Shown: one piece after another, positions 27,411-36,321 of the stretch
Layout: the number at the start of each line of letters is the position of its first letter
Position numbering within the stretch: position 1 is the first letter of the stretch
NCBI RefSeq assembly: GCF_018130145.1
Contig: NZ_JAFCMB010000016.1
Coordinates: 1-64,000 of the forward strand
Reading direction: 5' to 3'
From: Bradyrhizobium sp. AUGA SZCCT0176
Lineage (GTDB): Bacteria; Pseudomonadota; Alphaproteobacteria; Rhizobiales; Xanthobacteraceae
Length of the DNA: 64,000 bases
Notes under the pieces: generated by a model
Told to the model about the DNA's origin: nothing
The model's database searches: none
What the model saw: the letters and a program-made list of their open reading frames with translations, nothing else
Position numbers and translations under genes: made by a program

Positions 27411-28523
27411 TCATTCCCGCAGCATATAGCCATCGACGCCGCTGCCTGCAGCAAATCCTTCCGCGCCGCCCGGTACGGTTAACCAGGCCTCGGCGCGGGC
27501 GATCGCATCGAGCGACAGTTCGCCGACCGCCAGCGTCACCCAGGCGTCCGCTTTTCGCTCCAGCAGCACGACTTCCGCAATGCCAACCCCGGAGGCGATC
27601 TTGCGCGCCAGCGGCAGGTTGAGCGTCTTGCGCGGCCGCCGCCCCGACAGCCGGTCGAGTGCGGGCAACGCCAGCGTCCACCACGCCGCGAACGCCTGAT
27701 CAGGCGCGCCCGGCAGCACGACCACAGGCGTGTTGCCGATGCGGCCCACCGCCGAGGTGCGGCCGGGCTGCACGGCGATGCCATGGGCGAGAACCTCGCC
27801 ACACCCGGCCAATGCCGACACCGTCGCGTCGGTGCGGCCGACGCCGCTGCCGCCGACAATCAACAGCAGGTCGCATGCGCCGACGTCGATCGCCGCGACA
27901 ATCGATGCGGCATCGCGGCCAACAGCGGTAACGGACACCACATCGGCGCCGGCGGTGCGCGCGCTCTCCGCGATCAGGTCCGACGTCACCGAGCCGCCGG
28001 GAATATTGACGAGGCGCAGGCGAGGCTGGCGCACCTTCAGCCGCTCTATTCCCGCCGCCCGCGCGATCATGAGGTCACGTGCCAGCACGCGCCGCCCAGC
28101 CTCGACCACACTGCTGCCAGCGGCAATGTCACCACCGGCCCGGCGCACGCCCTGCCCCGGGATCGCTTCCGCCAGCACCTGCGGCATCGGGCCTGATAGC
28201 TCGACGGAATCGGCATCGAGCACGCAGTCGCAGCCGTCGGGCATCGCATCACCCACTTCGACCCAGAGCGGCAACGCCGCCAATGACAATGGCGAATAGG
28301 ACGACGCGCCGACGAGATCGCGGGCGCGCAACGCAAAGCCGTCGCTGGCGGCGATGTCGTGCGGCGGCAACGCGTCCGATGGCGGCATGTCGGCGGCAAT
28401 ACAACGCAGCGCCTCCGCTAGCGGCAGTTCCGCAGGCGTTACCGGCTCGACGCCGTGCAACAGGGCGGCGAGCGCCACATCGAGCGGCGTAAGCGAAGTC
28501 GGCAGGCGCTGGTTCGGGGTCAT
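27411..28523 (-). CDS. Third MoeA-like molybdopterin-binding protein
   Basis: A 370-aa divergent MoeA paralog. Domain order is preserved (HDIAASDGFALRARDL near the N terminus, LLIVGGSGVGRTDATVSAL in the MPT-binding domain, TPVVVLPGAPDQAFAAW). The usual VDGYA is changed to SDGFA and the T-GG-S loop to VGGSGVG. With the fusion gene that follows it forms an overlapping pair. By analogy such pairs adapt Mo insertion to one enzyme or to tungsten; here the formate dehydrogenase or an unlinked oxidoreductase is the candidate client (inference). Confidence 0.85.
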   Translation of the reverse strand: MTPNQRLPTSLTPLDVALAALLHGVEPVTPAELPLAEALRCIAADMPPSDALPPHDIAASDGFALRARDLVGASSYSPLSLAALPLWVEVGDAMPDGCDCVLDADSVELSGPMPQVLAEAIPGQGVRRAGGDIAAGSSVVEAGRRVLARDLMIARAAGIERLKVRQPRLRLVNIPGGSVTSDLIAESARTAGADVVSVTAVGRDAASIVAAIDVGACDLLLIVGGSGVGRTDATVSALAGCGEVLAHGIAVQPGRTSAVGRIGNTPVVVLPGAPDQAFAAWWTLALPALDRLSGRRPRKTLNLPLARKIASGVGIAEVVLLERKADAWVTLAVGELSLDAIARAEAWLTVPGGAEGFAAGSGVDGYMLRE

Positions 28524-28728
28524 GGCCCGCTATGCCCTGAATCGGCCCGAAAATAAACAGAACCCGATACCGCTGGCGGTCGGCCCCTCCTTTCGACCAA
28601 GTTGACGTCTGCTCAAATTAGTTGCAATCGGGACCAATTAGCTTTAGTTGCAGATGGGACTAATTGGCGGAAAGCAACCGCCTGAAGACACACACGGCCA
28701 ACGTGCCGATGCACAGGGAGAAGAGGGG

Positions 28729-29940
28729 ATGTTCGTCAAAAACCTATCCATGCTGGGCGCGCTTGCCGCTGCGATGCTGGTATCTTCAGCGGCGCTCGCA
28801 CAAGTGTCCGATGAGATCGTCAAGATCGGCGTTCTCACCGATATGAACGGCCCGGCGGCGACGCCGACCGGTCAGGGCTCGGTCACGGCCGCGCAGATGG
28901 CGATCGACGATTTCGGCGGCAAGGTGCTGGGCAAGCCGATCAGCCTGATCGTCGGCGACCATCAACTGAAGCCGGATATCGGCGGCGGCATCGCACGGCG
29001 ATGGTACGATGTCGACCAGGTCGACCTGATCGTCGACGTGCCGGTCTCGGCGGTCGGGCTGGCGGTGCAGAACGTCGCCAACGAGAAGAAGAAGCTGTTC
29101 ATCACGCATTCGACCCTGGCCGCGGATTTCCACGGCAAATTCTGCTCACCTTACGCGATGCAGTGGGTGATCGACACCCGCTCGCTCGCGGCCGGCACCG
29201 CGCAGGCGGTGGTGAAGCGCGGCGGCGATAGCTGGTTCTTCATCACCGACGATTATGCATTCGGCCACGCGCTCGAACGCGATGCCGCTGCGGTGGTCAC
29301 CGCCAATGGCGGCAAGGTGCTGGGTTCGGTGAGGCCGCCGCTCGCTACTTCAGACCTGTCGTCCTTCGTGCTGCAGGCGCAGGCGTCCAAGGCCAAGATC
29401 ATCGGCATCGCCGCCGGCCCGCCGAACAACATGAACGAGATCAAGACCGCCTCGGAGTTTGGCGTCTTGAAGGGTGGCCAGCAGATGGCAGCGTTGCTGG
29501 CGCTGATCACCGACATTCATTCGCTCGGATTGCCGGCGGCGCAGGGCCTGCTGCTGACGACCTCATTCTACTGGGACATGGACGACAAGACCCGCGAATG
29601 GTCGAAGCGCTATTTCGCCAAGATGAACCGGATGCCGACGATGTGGCAGGCCGGCGTCTATTCCTCGGTGATGTATTATCTCAACGCCATCAAGGAGTCG
29701 GGTACCGACGAGCCGTTGAAAGTGGCGGCAAAGATGCGCGAAAAGCCGATCGAGGACTTTTTCTCGCGCAACGGCAAGCTGCGCGAGGACAATCTGATGG
29801 TGCATGACCTCTGGCTGGTCGAGGTCAAGAAGCCGGAAGAATCAAAGTATCCGTGGGACTATTACAAGATCCTGGCAAAAATTCCGGGCGACGAAGCATT
29901 CGGGCCCATTGATCCGGCATGTTCGATGGCGAAGAAGTAG
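28729..29940 (+). CDS. Branched-chain amino acid type (Liv) solute-binding protein
   Basis: A 403-aa type I periplasmic binding protein. Start at MFVKNLSML with GAGGGG just before it; a longer upstream extension lacks a signal. The signal peptide ends at about SSAALA|Q. The first mature stretch is IVKIGVLTDMNGPAATPTGQ, with FITDDYAFGHALERDA in the second lobe. No ABC permease or ATPase genes adjoin, so it is an orphan receptor. Family members of this subtype are common near aromatic-degradation genes; the ligand is unknown. Confidence 0.88.
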   Translation: MFVKNLSMLGALAAAMLVSSAALAQVSDEIVKIGVLTDMNGPAATPTGQGSVTAAQMAIDDFGGKVLGKPISLIVGDHQLKPDIGGGIARRWYDVDQVDLIVDVPVSAVGLAVQNVANEKKKLFITHSTLAADFHGKFCSPYAMQWVIDTRSLAAGTAQAVVKRGGDSWFFITDDYAFGHALERDAAAVVTANGGKVLGSVRPPLATSDLSSFVLQAQASKAKIIGIAAGPPNNMNEIKTASEFGVLKGGQQMAALLALITDIHSLGLPAAQGLLLTTSFYWDMDDKTREWSKRYFAKMNRMPTMWQAGVYSSVMYYLNAIKESGTDEPLKVAAKMREKPIEDFFSRNGKLREDNLMVHDLWLVEVKKPEESKYPWDYYKILAKIPGDEAFGPIDPACSMAKK

Positions 29941-29972
29941 ATTCTCGGCGTCGTTGCAACAATACACACCAT

Positions 29973-30096
29973 CGTCGTCCCGGCGAACGCCGGGACCCAT
30001 AATCCCGGTCATCTGTTGTTGGAAAAAGCCCGTCGAGTATTGTGCTTAACAATAACTGCCGCGGCGTATGGGTCCCGGCTCAAGGCCGGGACGACG
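29973..30096. repeat. CGTCGTCCCGG-type dispersed inverted repeat
   Basis: CGTCGTCCCGGCGAACGCCG with following GGACCCAT is mirrored at the right by ATGGGTCCCGGCT and AGGCCGGGACGACG. Same family as 10868-10986. It lies between two convergent binding-protein genes, where it may end both transcripts. Confidence 0.75.
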
Positions 30097-30114
30097 TGTT
30101 GAGAGAGCAGCGCT

Positions 30115-31092
30115 CTACTTCACCACCCCAACTTCACGGAAATATTTCAGCACGCCTGGATGAATCAACCCCACATTCGGCGCGGCCGCGGCCGTGTTCA
30201 CCGCCGTCGTCTCGCAGGCCGGCGGCAGCTTCTTGCACAACGACCCCTCCGCGCCGTGCAACGTCTTCGCCAGCCGATAGGCAACGTCATCCGGCAGGCT
30301 TTCGCGCGCGAGGACAAAACTCCATGAGCCGATCGAATCGATCGCCGCCGGCTGGTTCGGGTAGCTGTTGGCGGGCACCGTCAACGGCTTGAGGAAGGTG
30401 TGCTTGGCGCGAACCTTGGCGATCTCGCCGGCGTCGGGCGCGATGAAGCGGGCGCCGCCGGGGCTTTCCGCCATGCTCTTGAAGCCAGGCCAGCCGATGC
30501 CCGCGCCCCATAGCGCCGCGGCACGGCCGTCCTGCACCATGGCCGGACCGTCGCCGGCGCGGTCGAGATAGATCGACTTGAAATCCTCGTCCTGCTTCAG
30601 CCCGATGCCGTCGAGCATGTAGCGCGACAGGATCGGCAGACCCGAACCCCTGGCGCCGAACGCCACCGGCTGGCCGACGAGATCGCGAATGGTCTTGTAG
30701 GGGCTGTCGGCGCGCACCACGAACATACCCGGACTGGAATACATCGCGGTCAGGATCTTCAGCCTGGTCGGCGCCCGCCCGATGCCCATGAAGGCCTCGT
30801 AGGAAGGCTCCCCGGCTACCAGCGCGATATCGAGCCCGTCTGATTCCAGCAGCGGAATGTTCTCGCTGCTGCCCTTGGTGTTGCGCGGCTCGATCGACAG
30901 CGTCGGATCGGCGGCATTCATGACTTCCGCGAACGCATTGCCATACACCGGGAAGCCGCCGCCCGGTGTCGCGGTTCCAAGACTAATCGGGGTACTGATT
31001 GTTGTTCTTGTAATGGCCTTGCCTCCGTCTTGCGCCGCAGCGCCGCCCGCCAGCAGAACAACGCCGGCGCAGACAATATGAGCGAGTTTCAT
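30115..31092 (-). CDS. TAXI-family TRAP solute receptor
   Basis: A 325-aa periplasmic receptor. Start MKLAHIVCAGVVLLAGGAAA (signal peptide) rather than a far upstream ATG whose extension is not signal-like. Family features: SLGTATPGGGFPVYGNAFAE near the mature N terminus, EPRNTKGSSENIPLLESDGL and the lobe-crossing AFGARGSGLPILSRYML. Such receptors normally serve a DctQM-type TRAP permease, which is absent here, so this is another orphan receptor. Confidence 0.88.
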   Translation of the reverse strand: MKLAHIVCAGVVLLAGGAAAQDGGKAITRTTISTPISLGTATPGGGFPVYGNAFAEVMNAADPTLSIEPRNTKGSSENIPLLESDGLDIALVAGEPSYEAFMGIGRAPTRLKILTAMYSSPGMFVVRADSPYKTIRDLVGQPVAFGARGSGLPILSRYMLDGIGLKQDEDFKSIYLDRAGDGPAMVQDGRAAALWGAGIGWPGFKSMAESPGGARFIAPDAGEIAKVRAKHTFLKPLTVPANSYPNQPAAIDSIGSWSFVLARESLPDDVAYRLAKTLHGAEGSLCKKLPPACETTAVNTAAAAPNVGLIHPGVLKYFREVGVVK

Positions 31093-31232
31093 GTTTGGCC
31101 TCAAGCGTGTTTTCAAGAGCAAGTCTGCTCCCGGGAGGAATGACCAATCAACGCGCATTGGAGGTTGTAGGCAAGCTCGGGCTTTTATGAAAGCATGGCC
31201 GCAACGGTAACAAGAAAATGACGGGAAGCATA

Positions 31233-32210
31233 ATGATCCGATTTTCGCGAAAAGCATTGTTTGGTCTGGTTTGCCTTTTCAGCTTTGTGGCCAACACCTC
31301 CCCTTCCGCCGCCGCCGATTACCCCACCCGTCCGGTGAAATGGGTGATCGGCTTTGCCGCCGGAGGCCCGGTCGATATCGTCGCGCGTATCATGAGCCAG
31401 TGGTTGTCGGACCATTTCAACCAGCAATTCGTGGTCGAAAACCGCACCGGCTCCGGTGGCAATATCGCCGCGGCTGCGGCGATCAGCTCGCCGCCGGACG
31501 GCTACACACTGCTGTTCGTCGCGCCCAACAACGCGATCTCGACCTCGCTCTACAAGAAACTGCCGTTTGACTTCCTGCGCGATACCGCGCCGGTCGCCAG
31601 CATCATGCAACTCACCAATATGTTCGTGGTGTCGAACGCGACGCCGGCGAAAACCGTTCAGGAGTTCATCGACTACTGCAAGGCGAACCCCGGCAAGATC
31701 TCCTATGCGTCATCGGGCAATGGCACGTCGGTGCACATGTCGGCAGAACTGTTCAAGGCGATGACCAAATGCGACATGCTGCACGTGCCCTATCGCGGCT
31801 CGGCGCTGGCATTTCCGGACATCATTTCCGACAAGGTGCAGTTGATCTTCGACAATCTGCCGTCGGCCCTCGAACAGGTTCGGGGCGGCACCGTTCGCGC
31901 GCTCGGGGTCACCTCCCCGCAGCGCTGGCCGACGGTGCCGGACGTGCCCGCGATCGCCGAAACCGTGCCGGGCTTCGAGTCCGTCGGCTTTTACGGCATC
32001 TCGGTGCCGAAGGGCACGCCGCAGGAGGTCATCGATATCCTCAACAAGGCGGTCGGCGAAGCGCTGAAGGACCCCAAGCTGGTGGCGCGGCTCGCCGAGG
32101 TCGGCGGCATTCCGAAGCCGATGACACCAGCCGAATTCGGCAAGCTCGTCGCCGGCGAGACCGAGAAATGGCGCAAAGTTGTGGAATTTGCCGGCGTTTC
32201 GGTGGATTAA
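31233..32210 (+). CDS. Bug/TctC-family solute-binding protein
   Basis: About 325 aa. Start at the second of two close ATGs (31233), which has GGGAA before it; 31218 is the alternative. The signal peptide ends near SPSAAA|DYP. Typical Bug features: YPTRPVKWVIGFAAGGPVDI, RTGSGGNIAAAAAISSPPDG, and SYASSGNGTSVHMSAELF. Bug proteins bind carboxylates or other small acids for tripartite TctAB permeases; none is encoded nearby. It is divergent from the TAXI receptor gene, with 140 nt between them. Confidence 0.9.
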   Translation: MIRFSRKALFGLVCLFSFVANTSPSAAADYPTRPVKWVIGFAAGGPVDIVARIMSQWLSDHFNQQFVVENRTGSGGNIAAAAAISSPPDGYTLLFVAPNNAISTSLYKKLPFDFLRDTAPVASIMQLTNMFVVSNATPAKTVQEFIDYCKANPGKISYASSGNGTSVHMSAELFKAMTKCDMLHVPYRGSALAFPDIISDKVQLIFDNLPSALEQVRGGTVRALGVTSPQRWPTVPDVPAIAETVPGFESVGFYGISVPKGTPQEVIDILNKAVGEALKDPKLVARLAEVGGIPKPMTPAEFGKLVAGETEKWRKVVEFAGVSVD

Positions 32211-32291
32211 CCCCGGCATTGCGGGATTGAGATCATCCCTGTAAACGATGCCCGCACCGTTGCCGGCCGCCTCAAAACGACCGTCGCGGCG

Positions 32292-32367
32292 GGGCCTGTA
32301 GCTCAATGGTTAGAGCCGGCCGCTCATAACGGTCTGGTTGCAGGTTCGAGTCCTGCCGGGCCCACCA
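32292..32367 (+). tRNA. tRNA-Ile(CAU), AUA-reading (lysidine type)
   Basis: A 76-nt cloverleaf including the encoded CCA. Acceptor GGGCCTG pairs with CGGGCCC (one G-U); D stem GCTC/GAGC; anticodon stem GGCCG/CGGTC with loop CTCATAA (anticodon CAT); T arm GCAGG-TTCGAGT-CCTGC. A CAT anticodon could be Met or Ile2. The overall resemblance to E. coli ileX/ileY (GGTTAGAGC, GACTCATAAT-like loop context) favours Ile2, in which C34 becomes lysidine. Its 3' part is the attachment sequence of the island that follows. Confidence 0.9.
32321..32367 (+). repeat. attL-like copy (3' part of tRNA-Ile)
   Basis: The 47-nt direct repeat starts CGCTCATAACGGTCTGG and ends GCCGGGCCCACCA. It is part of the intact tRNA and identical to 41563-41609; identity stops at the next base (T here, C there). 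Confidence 0.8.
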
Positions 32368-32607
32368 TAAAATCAGGGACTTATCGATTTTGCTTTTTTC
32401 TACGCCGCCAGAAATTCCGACAGAATTTCGGAGACGCGCGTGATCTCATCGATAATATCCAAGTCCTTTCAACGGCGGGTTTGTGAGCCGACCGTGCAGA
32501 CGGCCTTGCTTGCATGTAATTCTGACAACAGAACAACAGGGCGGCGCAGGATCGGGCATCGTTAGCGATGTCCGCAGTTCCGAACTGCGCCAACAAACGG
32601 AAGTCGC

Positions 32608-35600
32608 CTACCACTGATAGCGAACGACGCCCTTGCCGGCGTAGGATCGGCTCACGTCGGAGAACTCACCCTCGAACGTCGCGGCGGCGGACCAGCCGTT
32701 GATCCATTTCACTTCGGCGGACGCTGTGGTGAGCGCCTTGTTGTGCGACTGCGCCGCGCCGTTGACGACAAAGGATGCGCCGGGCAGCGTCTGGAAGGTC
32801 GCGCCGATCGAGGGGTCGGTATTGTAGTCATAGGCCCACGCCAGCCGGCCGCGCAGCGTGAGGATCGCGTTCTGCATCGCCCAGGACTTGTCGGTGCGCA
32901 CACCAATCTCGCTGCGCGGGGCCGTGACGCTCTTCGCGCCGTACGCGAGTGCAAACGTATTGGCGCCGGACAGAACCTGTTCGGCATAGGCGGGCAGCTC
33001 GAAGGTGGTGAATTGTCCGGCGGCATAGGGCGTGATGCCGATGCCGCCGATCCATGGGCCGACAAAACGATAGCCGCCCTCGGCGCGGCCGGAGAAGGCA
33101 TTGGCCTTGAACTCGGCGCGCAACCGGTCGATGCCGGCGATGGTCACGGTGCGATCGGTCGTGACGTCCTGCCAGCCATAGGCCAGCGCTGCCGTCAGAT
33201 ACGCCGGGCCAACATTGTGCCTCACGAAGCCGCCGGCCTGGAACAGGTCGGAGCGGCCACTGCCGAGCGTGTTGACACTGAAACTGGTGCCGCCGCCGGC
33301 CAGCGCAAAGCCGGCGATCGTGAACGGCGAGAAGCGATAGTCGGCGCCCACCGCCGTGCCGGCAAGGCGCGAAGTCGCGGTGTTGGAGCCGGGCGCAGCA
33401 TTGCCGTCTGATGTCTGCGAGCCGCCATAGCCCGCCGCCCACACGCTCCAGCGCTGCTCGAACGACAAGGCGGGCGCCGCCTTGGTGAACATCGCATAGG
33501 CGTCGCGGGCAGCAGGCTTTTGCGTCGAAGCGTAACCGTTGGCGGTACTGGTGCCGCCCGCGCCTGGACCATCGCCGCGGCCATCGATAAAGGGATCGGT
33601 CAGCAGACCCATGAACTGGTTCATGGCATTAAACGTGGTCGCCTGCGAACCGGTCGCGGACTCGCCCGACGCCTGGGACAGGCTCCCCGCCGACAGCGTC
33701 GCAAATACCAGCGGAATGCCGCCTGTCGTGTTGAAGTAAGTAATCAGCGCGTTGGCGACGTTGTTCTGATTGCCGTTGATGGTGCCGGCGGCCGGCGTCG
33801 TGAAGGTCAGATGGAGGTTCAGGTAAGCGTGGGTGGCGTCGTAGCTCAGCGAGTCATGGAAATTCGCCGGCAGATTGGTGTTGGCGAGCGTGCCAAAGGT
33901 GCCGCTGATGCTGCCGGCCGTCAGGATCGTGTATTGCTTAGAGATGTAGCTGCCCGGCGCAAAGCTGGCGTTGACCGTTGCGCCGCCGAGGGTGGCTACG
34001 CCCGAAACATTGGCGAACGACGCCGTCGTTGGGTTGACGTTGACCAGATAGGTCGACGCTGCATTGAACCCGAGCGTGCCGTTGACCGTCATCGACGACC
34101 CGGGCGTGCCGGAGCCCGGCGCGAAGGTGCCGCCCGAGACCGACGTGTTGCCGACCGTGCCGGTGCCGCCGAGCGTGCCGCCAGCGTTCACGGTCATGGC
34201 TGTACTGGCGAGCGAGCCGTTCATCGCCAGCGTGCCGCCGCTGACAGCGAATGTGCCGATGCCTGCGTTCGCGCCCGTGAGCGTCCAGCTGCCGCTGCCG
34301 GTCTTTTCGCCGGCCTCGAACGAGGAGAGCTGGGCGACATTGAAGCTGCCCGATCCGGTGCCGCTCAGGCCCAGCGTGTCGGTGCCCGTGCCGCCGAGCA
34401 CGTTGCCGTTGATGACGGCGCCCGTCACCAGTTCGAGGCGGTTGGCGAAGGCGCTCGCCTGGTCGAACCTGATGGCGCCGCCGGCGCCACCGTTCACCGT
34501 GCCGGCCACCGTGACGGTCGCAGGGCGGCCAAGAGCCTGGATGCCATAGCCACTGGTGCCGCTCACGGTACCGGTGGCGGTGACGGTGAGCGCGCCGTTG
34601 CCGCTGTTGCGCGCAAAAATGCCATCGCTGCTGCCGCTGACCGTGCTGCCGGCGGCGGTGGTCACGGTGAGATCGGTGCCGAAGTTCTGCGCGTAGATGC
34701 CGCGACCATTGGTGCCGGTGACATTGCCGTTGGCGGTGATGCTGACCGCGCCCGTGCCGGAGTTTCGCGCGCGAATGCCGTTGGTGCCGCTGACCGTCGT
34801 GCCCGCGCCGGTGGTCACGCTCAGATTGGTGCTCGCGGCGTAATTGCGTGCGTAAATGCCGGAGTTGCCAGGGCCGGTGACATTGCCGTTGGCAGTGATG
34901 GTGAGCGCGCCCGTGCCGAGGTTTTTCGCACTAATGCCGTAGCTGGCGCCGCTGACCGTGGTGCCGGCGCCGGTGGTTACGCTGACCGTGGTACCCGCGG
35001 CCGAATTCTGTGCGTAAATGCCGCGACCACCCTGCCGGTGGCGGTGACATCGCCGTTGGCGGTGACGGTCAGCGCGCCGGTGCCGAGGTTGCGCGCGTTA
35101 ATGCCCCTGTTAGAGCCGCTGACCGTGGTGCCGGCTGCGGTGGTTACGCTGACACCGGTGCCGGGGGCGAAACTGAGTGCGTAAATGCCGCGACCACCGG
35201 TGCCGGTAACATCGCCGTTGGCGGTGACGGTCAGCGCGCCCGTGCCGTAGTTGTACGCGGAAACGCCGTTGCTGCCGCCGCTCACCGTCGTGCCGGCGCC
35301 GGTGGTCACGGTGAGATCGGTGCCGTTGACGCTGTTCCGCGCGAACATGCCGGGACCATTGGTGCCGGTGACATTGCCGTTGGCGGTGATGGTGAGCGCG
35401 CCGATGCCCTCGTTGCGCGTATAAATGCCGATGCGGCCGCTGACCGTGGTGCTGGCGGCGGTGGTCACGGTGAGATCGGTGCCGAAATCCTTCCGCGCGA
35501 AGATGCCGTAACCGGTGGTGCTGGTGACATTGCCGTTGGCGGTGACGGTCAGCGCGCCCGTGCCGAAGTTGCGCGCGTAAATGCCGCCGCGGTCGCCGCT

Positions 35601-36140
35601 GACCGTCGTGCCGGCGCCGGTGGTCACGCTGAGAGCGGTGCCGCTGTTGAGGTTTCGCGCGAAGATGCCGTAATCAAAGGTGCCGGTGACATCGCTGTTG
35701 GCGGTGATGGTCACCGCGCCCGCGCCATAGTTGCGCGCATCAATGCCGCGGTAGCCGCTGAGCGCGCCATTGGTGGCGATGGTGACGCTGCCGGGCGTGG
35801 CGCCATAATCGGTGATGGAACGGACATGAAGAGCGGTGCCCGCCGCAGCGGTGAGCGGCGAGGCGTCGGTGTCGGTATAGGACAGGGCGCCGTCGCCGGT
35901 AATCGTGATCGCATTGCCGGCGGCGGTATTGACGCTGAACCCGGCGACGGTGGAGACGCTGGCGTTGTTGGCGTTGATCGACTGCCCGGTGACATTGGCG
36001 CCCGAACACTGGTAGTTCGGTGCAACGGTAGGCACACACTGGCCATAGGCGCGGCGGCCATAGCCGACGGTCGCCGCCGCCAGCATGGTGCCCGACAGCA
36101 GAACCCGCCGACGCAACGCGCCTGCATGACCAGAACTCAA
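32608..36140 (-). pseudogene. Autotransporter adhesin with frameshift
   Basis: One gene of about 1177 codons in two frames: 36140 to about 35033, then in frame to 32608. The TTG start (LSSGHAGALRRRVLLSG) matches the paralog at 39861. It has a signal-like N terminus, a passenger of repeats such as GTGALTVTANGNVTGT and VTTGAGTTVSG (DNA period about 150-165 nt), a PATR-like linker and a C-terminal beta-barrel (about 280 aa, SFEQRWSVWAAGYGG to VVRYQW) ending in an aromatic residue. At 35031-35040 one repeat copy is 5 nt longer than its sister at about 35200 and breaks the frame, giving a stop soon after. No stop is met if the frame is changed there. It is either a pseudogene, a phase-off state or a base-calling error. 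Confidence 0.85.
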
Positions 36141-36283
36141 GACCCCCACTCCCGTCGCCTGGGCCGTACTCTTATGCTTTGCAGCACAAGCGGCCGTACG
36201 CCCCACCCGGCGGCGGTTCCTCGCCAGACTACCGGACCGGCATCGCCCCATCAATGCGAACCCGGACTTTAACGGCGATTACG

Positions 36284-36312
36284 TTCTGAAATTTTTCTGA
36301 TATTTGGGTTTC
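36284..36312 (-). promoter_or_regulatory. Conserved block upstream of autotransporter 1
   Basis: These 29 nt match 40020-40048 at 26 positions, 144 nt before the TTG start. The surrounding DNA is much less alike. The block was probably copied with the gene and kept because it contains promoter or regulator sites. Read on the minus strand it contains CCCAAATATCAGAA. Confidence 0.45.
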
Positions 36313-36321
36313 CGCGCCGAT

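Noticed and set aside
34700..35750. CRISPR array
   Set aside because: The repeats are translated, imperfect and about 150-165 nt long; they encode the passenger domain.
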